Shown in pieces: positions 1 to 12,354 of a stretch of 64,000 nt of DNA (its first letter is position 1; every line of letters begins with the position of its first letter). The notes under the pieces were generated by a model. That model made no database searches. It saw only the letters and a program-made list of their open reading frames with translations, and was not told the DNA's origin. Where the stretch lies: the NCBI GenBank assembly GCA_016748015.1, contig JAAOMT010000436.1, positions 1,424,847 through 1,488,846 of the forward strand, read 5' to 3'. Source of the DNA: Geosiphon pyriformis. Lineage: Eukaryota > Glomeromycota > Glomeromycetes > Archaeosporales > Geosiphonaceae. A program made the translations under genes and the position numbers.

Positions 1-464
1 CGATTTGCAAGTTAATATTCCATCAATAGCCATAATCAAGAGCTATTGTTCCAGTATGGTTAAGTATCAGTTACCATCAACATGAAGTGTTGATAGTGGA
101 GAATAAATTTGATATAGTGAATAATTATTTATTTGAGGATTGTAGTAACTAAGCTAAGAATTCTTGGTGTTGATTCTTTTTTTTCTGCTTTTAACACTAC
201 TGCTATATATACATATTTGAGATTCCTCAATTCCTCAATTCCTTGCAACAGGAATTTTGGAATTTTTGAAATTCTGTAATTCCTAATAAGAGAAATCCTG
301 GAATTTTGGAATCTTGTGATTCTTTGTCAGGGAATCCTGAAATTCTTGGAATCCTGCAATTCCTCTGAGAAGAATCCTAGAATTCCACATTTACTATGTC
401 TACATCTGATTGGCTAATATCTACTGACTAATAATACTATATTTCCTATATTTTATAAGTAACA
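1..464 (-). mobile_element. LTR of the dUTPase-type Ty3/gypsy family (left end outside window)
   Basis: The first 200 bases match, with scattered substitutions, the LTR at 54008-54881 and the one starting at 63368 (shared blocks such as 'agagctattgttcc' and 'gtgttgatagtg'). The right end is the family terminus TAACA at 460-464. The orientation is that of the minus-strand element at 54-64 kb. The middle (about 215-390) differs completely from the other LTRs: it is an array of short degenerate units built on the palindrome GGAATTCC. No internal element sequence follows, so this is either a solo LTR or the end of an element lying to the left. Confidence 0.75.
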
Positions 465-3400
465 GCAGGCTATTTTTCGAATAATGTCTTATATTATGTT
501 TATATTTGAAAACTTTTTTATAATAACAAAATTATTAGCAAATATAACAGTAATAATAAGTATATACATCTTAAATTGGCCTTATTTTAACTTATTAGCA
601 TTTTTAAAATTAAATTTTCAATAATTTTTATTAGCTTAAGTGTAAAAAAAATTTAAATTTGTATTTAAAAGATTATTTAAACCAATAAAAACATAAATAA
701 CACAATAATTAATATTAAAAAATTTATATACTTTTAAAAATTTTTTATTAGCTATTACATTAATAGAATTCAACAATACAAAAACAAAATCAATTGTCTT
801 TTTAACATTTTTAAAGTTTTTTAAATAGAAATTTTAGCAAATAAACTACTAATTAAAAAATTAATTAAACTAAAATTCAAATATTTCTTAAAATTAGTAT
901 TGTATTTAACACTATTTTTATTAAAATAATTTTTTAAAACAATAAAAGTACTATTATTAAATGCTTTAATTATAAAAAAATTAACAATAAGTGCCTAATT
1001 TAAATATTTTTTTAAAAATATACTTATATATAAATTTATTACAAAAACTAACTATTTGTTTTTAAACAATAAATAAATTATAAGAAATTTACTAAGAATC
1101 TTTAAGATTTTTAAAATATAATTAGCCAATTATTTATTTATAATTAATATAATATTAGTATACAAATATTTCAAATTTAAATCAAAAATAAACACTTATA
1201 TATTAATAAACTTATTTATAATCTAAGACTTAATATTAAAATATTATTTAAACAAAAAAACTTAAACTTGTCTAAAATAGTTTTTATTAAACTTTTTAAG
1301 ATTATTATATTGGCTTTTAAGTTATCAATTTTGATAGTTAGAATCTTTAATTTGCTAAAAAAAATTCCAAAACACATTAATAATATTGAACAATATACAA
1401 AAATTTGGCAATAGCTTAATAATAATCATATTAAGTTCTGATTTAATAATTAACATAAATGTCTTTTTGACATATATTAATAATATTAGAAAACAAAAAA
1501 TGTTTAGTTTGTAAGAAATTTTAACAATATAATCTGACAAAAATTTTAGAAAATGTTTCAAAATATTTTGATAAAAGACCAAAATCAAAGTTACAGAACT
1601 ATTAGTAAAAGTATTAAGTAAAAATTTTATTAAAAAAACACTAATAAACAATATAAACAGAAAACTTTTCAAAATACTACTTACCACAAAAACCTAAATT
1701 ATACAACTAAAAAAGACCAGATAAAGTCTGTTTTTTTGCATAAATACATATAAGATGTTTTCTATTAGATTTAAAAAAAATTTTTAAATACTAATTAGAT
1801 AATTTTAAATTTGGTTTACAAATACTAAAAATATAATTGTATTTTTTATATTTAATATACTTTAAAGTTAATAATTCAATTCAAACCAGATTAATATCTT
1901 TAAAAATTAGAATTAAATAAATAATAGTATTTTTAATAACAATAAAATTAAAACACATAATAGTATAATATGCTTATGTATATAAAACAAAGTTGTATAA
2001 AATACAACATATTTTTTCATTATATAATAAAACCAAATTTAAGAAATTATAAACAATAATGTTCATTAATAATATATATAAGAAAACATAATAACAGTTT
2101 TTTAAATCTTATATTTGTTTGTTTTTATTGGCTTTAGTTATATATATTGAGTTTTTGTTAAGCAAAATTAACTATTTAAAGAAGACCAAATTAGCAATTT
2201 TAGAACTTTTAAATTCAATAAGTGTTTTTTGTTACAGACCAATTGACTATATTTTAATTATTTTAATATTGCCAAATTTAAATAGTATTAATTTTAATAG
2301 TAATTTAAACAGATTAATTAAGATTTCTTTAATAATAAATTTTTAATCTAATTTAATATTAATTTTTTTTAAATTAAAGTTTATCCGAATTTTTTTACAA
2401 ACAGCCAGTCTTTTTATTGTTTTTAAATTAGTCTTAGATATAAAAATAAATTTAATAATATTTTGAAATTTTTAAAAAAATTAATACTTTTTCAAAACTA
2501 TTGATTTTGTAAAAAATTTTTTAATATATTTTAATTTATTATTTAAAGTTTTGTTAAGCACTATTATAAAATTAATATTTAAAGCAAAAAATTTAACTAA
2601 GTTAAAACATTTTCTTTTTTTTATTCATATATTAAAATATAAAATTGATTTAAAAGTTAAAAATAGTAAAAAATTAAAAACTTTTTTATTATTTAATAAA
2701 TCAAAAAACAACTTTTTAAGTGGTTTTTCTAAATTGTAAGTGCAAATGTTTTTTAGTGTAATTTTATTTATATATTTATTATTATTAAAACTATTAAAAT
2801 TTATAAAGTTTGTTTTTTTTATTAATATGTTTTTTAAATTATTTATATTAAATAAACTATTAATACTGTCTTTTTTATTCTTTATCTTATTATCTTAAAA
2901 ATAATACTTGATTATTTTATTAATTTTTAATATATTTATAACCAGAAATTTAGCCAAAAAATCTATTATATTAAACTTAACTATAGATTTTTTTGACTAT
3001 TGGCTAAAAATTTTTAAAATATAAATATATATATCTTGGTTTTTTATATTAAAATAGTTTTTTACTTTAGTCTTATCAGAATTTACAAAGCCAGTTAAAC
3101 TATTAGTAAGCTTTATTATTATAAATAAATTTATATCAAAAAAATAGGTAAGAATACAAATAGATAAAAAAATAAAAAAAATTTCTCTATAATCTAAGTA
3201 GTTTTATTATGAACAAAAAATTAACAAAACAAAAAATTATGAATTTTTTTTTAAATTTTTTAAGATTAAATATAATATTATTAATAAATAAATAAAATAA
3301 TTAAAAATAATTGTATATTAATTATATATAAATAATATATTTTTTTAAAAATTTTTTTTTTGAATATAATATAGTTTAGTTTTTATATATAATATATTTA

Positions 3401-3475
3401 ATTTATAATTAATTTAAACTTATTTGTTATATTATATTAAATTATAATTGAATTTTATATATTAATTAATAAAAA
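465..3475. other. AT-rich spacer, no recognisable gene
   Basis: About 3 kb of very A+T-rich sequence with frequent poly-A, poly-T and AT-alternating runs. Short open frames exist (for example 1355-1687 minus, 2119-2346 plus), but their products are Ile/Leu/Asn/Lys-rich, with no domain and no similarity to anything else here. Given the decayed copies elsewhere in the window, these are probably transposons eroded by C-to-T changes beyond recognition. I see no RNA gene or regulatory site. Confidence 0.6.
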
Positions 3476-3479
3476 AAAT

Positions 3480-3848
3480 TTTTGTTATTAGTTTTAACAG
3501 ATTTTACAAAATAAAAATTATAAAATAAGAATAATATTTATAAAATAACAATAAAATAAATAAATATAAAAACATATTTTTAAAAAAAATATTTAAATTA
3601 AATAAAAACAATTAATTTATTAAATATTAAATATATATATATAAATAATAAAAAATATATTAATTATAAAAAATTATTAAATTAATCTACTTTTTTTGCT
3701 AAATTAATTTACTCTTAATATGTAATATTATTTATATTATAATTTTATATTTAATTATATATAAGAATATATTAATAAATTTATAATCAAAAAGCTTTAG
3801 AATAAACTTAATAAGTTTTTTTTTTAATTTTACAAATAATTATTTTTT
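3480..3848 (+). mobile_element. AT-decayed MULE terminal fragment, target of LINE copy 1
   Basis: Positions about 3690-3845 align with 27866-28045, the left end of the better preserved MULE. Examples are GCTAAAT followed by an AT-converted version of the same sequence, 'tttataatcaaa.agct.tagaat', and 'aacttaataagttttttt'. Differences are nearly all C-to-T or G-to-A. The element resumes at 10605, on the other side of LINE copy 1. The interrupted sequence 'aaataattat' occurs at 3834-3843 and again at 10605-10614, which fits a LINE target-site duplication. The boundary left of about 3690 is uncertain. Confidence 0.65.
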
Positions 3849-3985
3849 TATTTATTTATTTATTTATTTATTAATAAGTGCAGTCTAACCAAAGTCTAGA
3901 ATAAGTTACAAAGAAAAGTAGCCAACTAAACATGGTTTATGCATTTGCTACATGTGACCGGCCACTCGAACCAATCAAGGCAATA

Positions 3986-6900
3986 CTACGCACTTACCAA
4001 AACACTAACCCTATGAACTGCACCAGACAAAAACAAGAACCTACTCTTAAAACCAAAACCAACATCAAGAAAATCTAGCACACCAATAAGGCAGACCATG
4101 CCAGCTGAGAGAGGCGGAGCATCCACACCAAGAGCACTGGCCACAACAACATCATCACCAATCAAACCACTTCTCTCCATGTTAGATCTGAACTTAGTTC
4201 TAAAGAGCCAGAGGTTTGTCCTATAACTCTCAGCCAAATGACGGACAAAATCCATCACCACAATGGCCACTTTCTTCTTGTCACCGAGAGAAGCAGTGGC
4301 CTCATCCATCCAACTCTTAAGAACAAATCTCTTGCAAAAAACCAAATACAACCTAATATCAGAGACCCCCAGAGAGAGATCTCGCAGTACAAAAGATGGC
4401 AACAGTAGATTAGGACCCATTAGAGTCCTCCACAAACCACCAAAATTACCCAAAATATCTGACTGCACAGAAGCATCCTTAACACAAGTAAAACCATGAT
4501 CAGGGAGTTCCACATCACCACAAAACAGACAAGACACACCAGGGTAATTCTTATTATACAACCTCTTTCGAACAGCTACAGGCAACCTAAAATAAACAGC
4601 TTTTATGAAGTACATACAAAGAGCAGCAGTGGCTCGACACGTACTCTCAGAGAGCATATGAGAGTCAGGGTGCCAAACTAGAGTGGTACTATTCCAATCA
4701 ACAACCAGACCAAACAAACAAGACACAACCCCTTGGCCAGGACCCACCTCCCATTGAAACTTACAAATAGAATGAAAAATGTCACATACAAAATGACGGG
4801 CATTACCAAAAACTAGCCTGTCATCAGCAACCACATATCTACAATTAATCCTGGCAGGGAGAGAGATCCCAGAATGCACAGCCTGTTCAGTAAGAACGTT
4901 GAATTTAATCAAATTAACCACATGGCACCTTTCTATCCAGCAACTATTGCAACAATCCAGCTGTAACAGACCCAATTCAGCCACACATGCATCAATAGCC
5001 ACTTGACTATCCGTGTGCAAAGCCACTGAAACAGAGGCAGAAACGCACTCCAGAGCCAGGGCAATAGCCTTTAATTCAGCCAGGGTCAAAGACAACACAC
5101 CATGTACCTCCACTCCTAAATCTTTGTTCAAGCCAGGAAAATAAATGGCAGCACCACATGCCACCTGAAACATACCCAAACTTCTAAGAGAACTGTCAGT
5201 ATAAACATCAATCTCATCAGCCCACAATCCATGAATCTCCTCACGAATGTCAGCAAAAGATGTCGAATCCAAAACACTAGCACAGACAGAAGCTAAACTC
5301 GCAGGAGGGGAAGCATGCAAACAATTACTCAAATAAGCAGAGGCCTTCAAAAACCATAAAAACACAGGACCTCTAGAACCAAGTCTTTTCCATCGGCAAA
5401 ACATACACCAACTAACAATAAAACCATTTTTGTCCAGAAGTTGGTCACCATATGCCACACCAGCAATTTTTAAGGAGTGAACCACATTGAAATACAAAGG
5501 ATGACCCAATACTAATGACATTGAGAAATGGCCAGGAGAGCGAAAGGCACAGGAAAGCCTGTTATCCAAAGACAGCTTGTTGTTAAGAAATGTACGAACC
5601 ACACCCGCTAGAAAATTGTTTGAAGTGTTCACTCTTAGCTTAACAAGATATTGCAGAGGATTCAACAGAGCCCAGCACAAAACCTGCAAATCTATAATTC
5701 AATGTTCGAACAGTCAGCCAAAAATTCCAGAAGAATTCACAAACTGCACAATGGAAGCTGTCTTGCATTCAGCTTGCAACTGTTCAAAAGATTTCAGCCC
5801 ATAAAGAGAGGAGTGGTGCAACACCTCATTGGGAAAGTCTCTCGGCAAATTGGCTTTTGACCTAAGACCCCTTCTAATTAGAACGTCCCATTTTAGACAA
5901 ACAGCTTTGGAAACAAAACTAAACTGCATTCGATAACTGACTATGGGTTGCAAAACAGCTGAAACCAGATAAGAGAATTGTTTATTAGAGACAGCCTTCT
6001 GGAAAACCATATTTGAGAAGAACTTAATATCTGAATTGGCTTTGGCAAGACTCAGCTTAGACAAACCATTGGTGGACAAAAAAATATCCAAATATTGATA
6101 ACTCACACCAGGATTGGCAACAGTGATAGCCTGGCCATTGATGAGAACCCCCATTCTTTTGTTGATAGGAATGGCAACCGTCTTCTCGTTGTTTATGTTA
6201 ATGTCATTGATGAAGAAAAACTCGCTGGCCATATTAAAAATGTGCTGCATAGAGGCTTGCCCATTTTCCACCCAAATAGTGTCATCAACAAAGACACCAG
6301 CCGCAAAAAAAGAGGTCATACTCCCACTAGTCTCAATCCTTCCAGTCTTCGACACAAAGTTCAAATTGATCCAATAACCACACAAATGATCTTGTCTCAT
6401 AACTTCACATAACAAAGAGTCATAAAAAATTTTCCATAGAAGAGGTGAGAAAACTTCACCCTGATCCAAACCATCAAGAACTTTGTATCCATCAGAAAGG
6501 CCAAAATCTGTCATGATTCTGTTGAAGCGACTGTTGTAAATGTTGCCAAAAAACTTGATAAACTTATTGCACATTTTGATATGGCATAAACTAGCTTCTA
6601 AATAAGGCCAACCAACAGAGTCATATGCTTTGCGCATGTCTTGAAAAACTAGCCAAAGTTCGTGGTCTTTTTCCAAAGCATCCTCCACAATTAAATCCAC
6701 AGCTGAGATTAGTAACTGAGTGGAAGTGCCTTTGAGGACAGAAAAGTTGTTACCATGGAGGACATCAAACCTATTACAAGCAAAAGAGATCCTGTCTGAG
6801 AGAACTTTTGACAGAATTTTCCTGGCTGTCTCAATCAATACAATAGGTCATGTATTCGACAAGATGCCATCCCAATTATAAGGCTTAGGAATTATGGACA

Positions 6901-8597
6901 CCCAGGCCTCTTTTCAATGGACTGGAACATTACCAAAATGCAAACAAGAGTTCAGCAAAGACAACAAACACTCCAAAACCAAACAGCCAGTGTGTTTCCA
7001 AAGTTCATTGATGATACCAGACAAACCAGCAGCTTTGTTATCAGGAAGATTGCTTATAACTGAAGACATCTCACACATGGTAATATTACACATAACCAGA
7101 CTGAAGACACTATCATTAACATAAGCCAAAGGGGCATATTGTTGTGCCCAGAGACCAGACAAGGCAGGAAGAGCATTCTGCTTCCTGGTCCAATTAACCA
7201 TGATGTCATTAACTTTGAGCTTCACTTTATCAGGTTTCAAAATAAGAGAATCACCAACAACCAAATGGTCCAAAATGACTTTGCGAAAGGGCTGCTCCAA
7301 GATGCTCTAAATCATTCCACCTTTGTCCGTTTCAAACTTTTCCATATGCTTATCAATTGCATCTCTGATAGCAGATCTTTTGGCCACCTCAGATTCACAA
7401 TATTTGGACTTTCTATATTGCTTCCTAACCTTTGAAAGATGACTTATCAAGCCAGCAGAACCCACACCATTCCCGACCATACCAAAAACTTTGGAAGCTT
7501 CAGAAGAGTCAACCTTAAACCAAGTGTTAGCCAGATGATTAAAGCTCAAAGTATCACCCCCATCTTAGCACTTTCAATAACTTGGCAACCAAAAGCTCCA
7601 ACCTGGAAAATTTAGAAGAGAGTCTATTCTTAGCACAATCAAATTCACTATACCAATGTCTTGAAAAATTTTTTTCAGCAGAAGCAATCATGGTGTCAGC
7701 TAGCATCCCCCACATTCCATCCAAGTTGCCATCATCCTCAGCTATTTTGAACCTATCCAGAGAACCCAAAAGCACACACTCAGAAAGGTTCTTAAAATGT
7801 GCCCACTTTTTTTCATCAGCATCCTTAATCTTAAACTTCCAGCAATCTTTATTAGCATGCTTGTGGATGCTGTTCAAACGAGCATCCAGAAGACCACCCA
7901 ATCCAATAGACATCGATACAGCCAAGTGATCCGTGTTGAAAAATTCCAAGACAAAACCAACACCATGATCCACAACTGCTGAAATCAAAGAGTCACTAAC
8001 TAGAATGTAATCCAAAACCTTGCTAACATCTCTTGAATTGTTCTAAGTAGGAATCTTAGCTAGAGAGTGACCACCAAAAACATTAACTAAACCCAAACCT
8101 AAACATTTCTTAAGACTTGCCCCCTTGACTGAATTGTCTTTATTGAAGTCCCCACCCAAAACAACAAAAGAACTCTTGTTGACAGTATCAGCAATGAATG
8201 AATTAATAACAGAAGCCTGAGCAAAACAGTCACCACCAGACACACAGACATAAAGTCCAATGACAGACACAGAAAGCTTGTTTTTGAACAAAAGGCAAAT
8301 TGAAAAAACCCTGCCCTTCACCTCCTCGACTTTGGAAACATGACGAGCCAGAGTGTCATTCACAAAAATAGCCACACCAGCCCCATGAAACCCAACATCC
8401 AAACCAGACGTAAAAACCTAGACACCCTCAAACCTTTTCATGATTCATGGTTGTGAACTGAAACACAACTTGGTTTCTGTAACAATCGAGATCGAACTAC
8501 CAGATTCCTTATGCCAGCAATAAATGTCCTCTTGCTTTGCAGGATTGTTCATTCCCCTAACATTACACATGGCAATTTTCCAAATAAAACTGGTCAT
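3986..8597 (-). pseudogene. LINE copy 1 ORF2: AP endonuclease, reverse transcriptase, RNase H, CCHC
   Basis: The start is chosen at the ATG at 8597, which overlaps the ORF1 stop. The N-terminal third is an apurinic-type endonuclease (CNVRG, ETKL, LGGDFN, LDYILVS, NTDH). The RT core follows with QDMRKAYDSVGW, DGLDQGEVFSPLLW and the intact catalytic FVDDTIW. Then come an RNase H domain (DVYTDSS, ELKAIALALEC, HTDSQ) and a C-terminal knuckle CLFCGDVELPDHGFTC. The frame is continuous except for one +1 slip in a run of five G near 7552. In-frame stops lie at 8445 (TGA for Trp), about 8418 (TAG for Gln), 8043 (TAG), 7307 (TAG), 6914 (TGA), about 6848 (TGA for Arg), 5714 and about 5702 (TGA). The last part, 3986-5689, is a 567-codon open stretch. 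Confidence 0.9.
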
Positions 8598-10455
8598 TGT
8601 GATGAAGAAATAACCAAAAAACCCAAGCCAGCACATAACTGATCCAACTTAGCCAAAATCGAACTAACGGAGATGTCGAGAGCAACCAGCTTCGATTCCA
8701 GACCACCAACTTTGGAAGTCAGGACTTTGGAACTACTCAGACCCAATAGTAAACTGGTAACACCTGGAGAGAAAGAAGTAGGTTAGACAAAAGGATCATC
8801 AACCACCATGTTAAAATCTATGTTGGAGTTTGCAACCACAAGAGGAACAGAGGTTGGGGACTGAAGAACTACCACAGAAGGAGCCAATTGAGAAGAAGAC
8901 ACCAAGAGTGCCGAACTAATATTGTCAAGACAAAAAAGAATGTCGAAATTTGTTCAGACAGAAGCTCTACAGAGTGTTCCAGAAGCGCTAAGCGAGCACT
9001 TAAAAGAAAATTGACCACAGGTAGAGGGAGGAGTACCCCACCCAAACTCAAATCACTGGAAGGCAAAGAACTGAAACCAGAACCAGCACAAAAACCATGA
9101 GAGACTGAAGCAACTGAGACCACTTAAGCCCAAGATTTGCCACCAAAGGCAACAGAATGAGAGATCGGCACATTCTTCTTCACATACAATTTGGCCAGCT
9201 GGAGACGAGTATCAGAGTTGGTAGGCCTTATAAAAAACTTTGAAGATTTGAAAGCTGACGCAACTTCAGCATCACATTTCAAGGCAGAATAACCAAACTT
9301 CCCACACTGTTCACAGTAAACCAAATCCAGCCTAGCCCATGAGAATTTCACACCACCAAGAATTGGTTTTGTGCGAAAAGCTGACTCCAAAATCTCATCA
9401 GAATCAAAACACACAACAGCACAGCAGACCTTATTACCAGTCCCCAATAACCGATTTATGACACAAGTTTTTCTACCAGCCCCTTCAAGAAGATCCCCAA
9501 AATCATGAACAGTAGTCCCTACTGGCAAAGTAAACAAAAGTGCCTTGAACTGGTCCTTAGATGTCCAAGTTTCACAATCGCCCACTGCCATAGTCACACA
9601 AACTGAGTCTTTACCAATCAGGAAGGACCACCTAGCAGCCAAAGACACAGCCTGTTCCAATTCGGCGAATTCCACCACAGTCTTTTGCCATAAACCAATC
9701 AACTGGATTTTGATTGACTTAATTTCTCTAAACTCAAATACTGCAGTGACAATCATTTCCTTTGGCGTGTCCATGGGAATTTCCTTGATTACTATGGTCT
9801 GATCTGAGCGTATTCCTTGTCTCTTAAGATTGTTGTTTACAATGATGTTATTTTCCCTGGCCAATGATATGGCCTTTTCCATGCTTTCTAATGAAATAAA
9901 CATTGATCAGATGATCCCTTCAAATTTTGAGGGAGTAGTGGCCCCCCCAAAACCATTGATTGTTGAAAACAATTTCCTGATAACCTGAGTCTTGGCCATA
10001 GCCGATTTTCCCTCCACAGCAGATAGATTGATGTCCAATGTGAACGATTTCTTTACAGCGACTTCCACCTGAGACTTAACAATTTTGGGGTCCATCCACA
10101 CCTTCTCCAAAGAGAAAAACAAATGGGAAGGAAGAGAAACTTCCACCTCATCATCTATGCCATAATCAATAGAGCCGATAGGGGAACTGATAGCTGCACC
10201 AGCATTGAAACGTTTCGCATTGGGTGTATTCATTTGGGAGTCAGAAGTGCTTTTACCATCAAAGGTTCTTCCATCCATATCCATGCTAGCAAATTGCTCA
10301 TCCTTACAAACAGACCCACCATCCTTGAGATTCTTATCTGCACTTGAATATTTAATAGTACTGAGAGACTTTCTGACTTTTTGGGTTGAACCTCCACCAA
10401 CTGAACCAGTGGTCGAGACTCTAACTGACCTTTTCTTAGCTCCAGGCCCACTCAT
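8594..10455 (-). pseudogene. LINE copy 1 ORF1: RRM-like nucleic-acid-binding protein with CCHC knuckle
   Basis: Starts at ATG 10455 (MSGPGAKKRS). A low-complexity N-terminus precedes a stretch shared with copies 2 and 3 (SAVEGKSAMAKTQ; INGFGGATTPSKFEGII), then an in-frame TGA at 9907-9909. Next come an RRM-like module (IKSIKIQLIGLWQKTVVEF) and a zinc knuckle read as CEQCGKFGYSALKC, in which the His ligand is Tyr. A TAA at 9124 replaces the Gln seen in the other copies (KSWAQVV). At least one frameshift lies between 8650 and 8870. The end (LVISSSQ, then TGA at 8596-8594) overlaps the ORF2 ATG. ORF1 proteins of LINEs coat the element RNA. Confidence 0.85.
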
Positions 10456-10604
10456 AGTGGTAGCCAGTTCAACAACAAAGGGGTTTGTTTCTTAGAAAAT
10501 AGTGGAAGACAGTATGCAAAACAGAAAAAAGCTTCTTTTAAAATTTAACTCTTTTTCAGGAATTTGGGACGAAGGAGAGAAAGAAGTCACTATAATGTAA
10601 ATCC

Positions 10605-11075
10605 AAATAATTATATTTTTTATAAATTTACAAATTATATTCATACAATATTATTATTTTTAAAAACATTATATAACTTTTTTGAAATAATAATATAAAA
10701 TTTTAATATTTTTATATATTTTCAAAAATATATAGTTACAAAATAATTATTTGTTGCTAATAGTACTTATATTATTTTCAAATATGATCAAAAAAATAAA
10801 TATAATGCTTTTAAAAGATTTGTATTAGAAAATCAACAATAAAAAACAATAATTCAATTAATAAACTGTTTTTTTACTATATATAAATAATTATTTAAAA
10901 CTAATGAATATTGGTATTTAATAATTTTTAATATTAAACATAATTATAAACTATCTGATAATATTATTGAATATTTTATTGCTTAATAACTTAAATCCAA
11001 ACAAAAAATATTAGTTTTATAAATATTAAGTATAAATATTATATTATTATTAAAAAAAGCACAAATTTAAAAACT
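10605..11075 (+). mobile_element. AT-decayed MULE fragment (transposase N-terminal region), right of LINE copy 1
   Basis: It aligns base for base with 28040-28395 of the MULE at 27.9 kb (10610-11030). For example 'aataaactgtttttttactatatata' corresponds to 'acaaactgcccttttactgtatatgg'. I see almost only C-to-T and G-to-A differences and just a couple of transversions. It would encode the FAR1-like zinc-binding N-terminus of the transposase, but stops occur every few codons. Similarity becomes doubtful after about 11075. Confidence 0.75.
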
Positions 11076-12188
11076 TTCTTAACAATAACAATACTTTTTT
11101 TTAATAATATACATAATTATATATATTATTATTAACTATAATATATATATAGTTATATGAATTATTTTAATAAATAAAAAAATGATAAATAAATTAAAAT
11201 AGAAAAAAAATTGTTATTACTATTTATTTTTAAGTAAAAACCAGTTTTAATATAAGTTTTATAAAAAAAAATAATCAAATTTACATTTAAGATACACAAA
11301 ACAAATTAAAACCAGAAAAAAAACTATTTAATTAAAGCATAACCAGAATTTTTTCAAAAATGTGTGATGTTTAAAAGTTTATTTTGAAAGTAATAAAATA
11401 AAAAATTATAAAGAAGTTTATAAAAAAAATATAACTGAAATATTTAATTAATTAAAACATTATTGTTAAGACTAATTTTCAAAATATTTTTTATTATTTG
11501 ATTAATATTATAACAAAAACAAAAACAAATAATAAAACTAATAGCTAATTTAATAAAATAAAACATAATATAATATATTAATAATATGTGTTTAAAGACT
11601 AAAAAATAATAAAAAATTCGAAAACTAATAATAATTGCATAACATATTTTAAATATTAATAAAATATATTTAGAGTTTTAAAAAAAATATATATATATAT
11701 ATCTAAAATAATTAATTGCTTATTATAAAGCTATAAAAAAAAGTTGGTTTAATATAAAATTAATACTTTTTTTAATTTATAAAAAACTATATATATAGTT
11801 AAATTATATACTATATTAAAACTATTTTAAATATCTTAATTATTTATATATATTAAATTAATTAGTTTAATTATAAATTTATTTAACATATTATTTTTTC
11901 AAAAGCTAATAATTTAGATAATCAAATTTAAATAACTAAATTTAAAATTATAATTATATATTATTAATATTAATTATTATTATAATTAATATAATCAAAC
12001 ATATATTAATTAATTATATTTTTTAATAATTATTTTTGAATAATAATTACAAATTTGAAATATTAAACTATACAAATAAGAATATATAAAAATCTTAAAG
12101 TATAATAAAGCTTATTATTATTAGATTATATATATTAATCTTTAATTTTTATTAATATTTTTTAATTTGTCAAGATTTTTTTAATTTC
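11076..12188. other. AT-rich spacer between MULE remnant and LINE copy 2
   Basis: Extremely A+T-rich, with long TATATA and ATTATTA runs and no open frame of note. It is probably older transposon DNA decayed by C-to-T changes. No gene, RNA or regulatory feature can be supported. Confidence 0.6.
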
Positions 12189-12354
12189 AATTTAGTTATT
12201 TTAGTTATAAAACTTTTTTCTCTTTTACTTCCACAAACTCTCAAAAAGCGCTTTTCTGATAAAGAAGTTTTTTGTTTTTTCTTGTTAGTATTTCACAATT
12301 TCTCTTTCTAATAACCCCTTTTTTGTGGACCTGGAAGTTTCTTCTAGTAGCAAT

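Larger units (their letters stand above)
3849..10604 (-). mobile_element. LINE copy 1 (non-LTR retrotransposon, near full length)
   Basis: A 6.75-kb element reading right to left. It has a 5' leader, ORF1 (10455 to 8594), ORF2 (8597 to 3986), a 3' untranslated tail (motif 'ggccggtcacatgtag' on the minus strand, near 3950) and a terminal (ATTT)n repeat at 3841-3872. The tail is homologous to those of LINE copy 2 and of the ORF1-only elements. It is inserted in an AT-decayed MULE and flanked by 'aaataattat' direct repeats. Its base composition is clearly richer in G+C than its target, so it is younger than the decay of the MULE. The organisation (gag-like ORF1 plus AP-endonuclease/RT/RNase H ORF2) fits the I/Tad-like LINE groups. 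In-frame stops and one frameshift make it inactive as read. Confidence 0.9.

Noticed and set aside
1355-1687. 110-codon hydrophobic ORF on the minus strand
   Set aside because: Composition is just what AT-rich random sequence gives (Ile, Leu, Phe, Asn, Lys), with no homologue in the window and no gene-like context.
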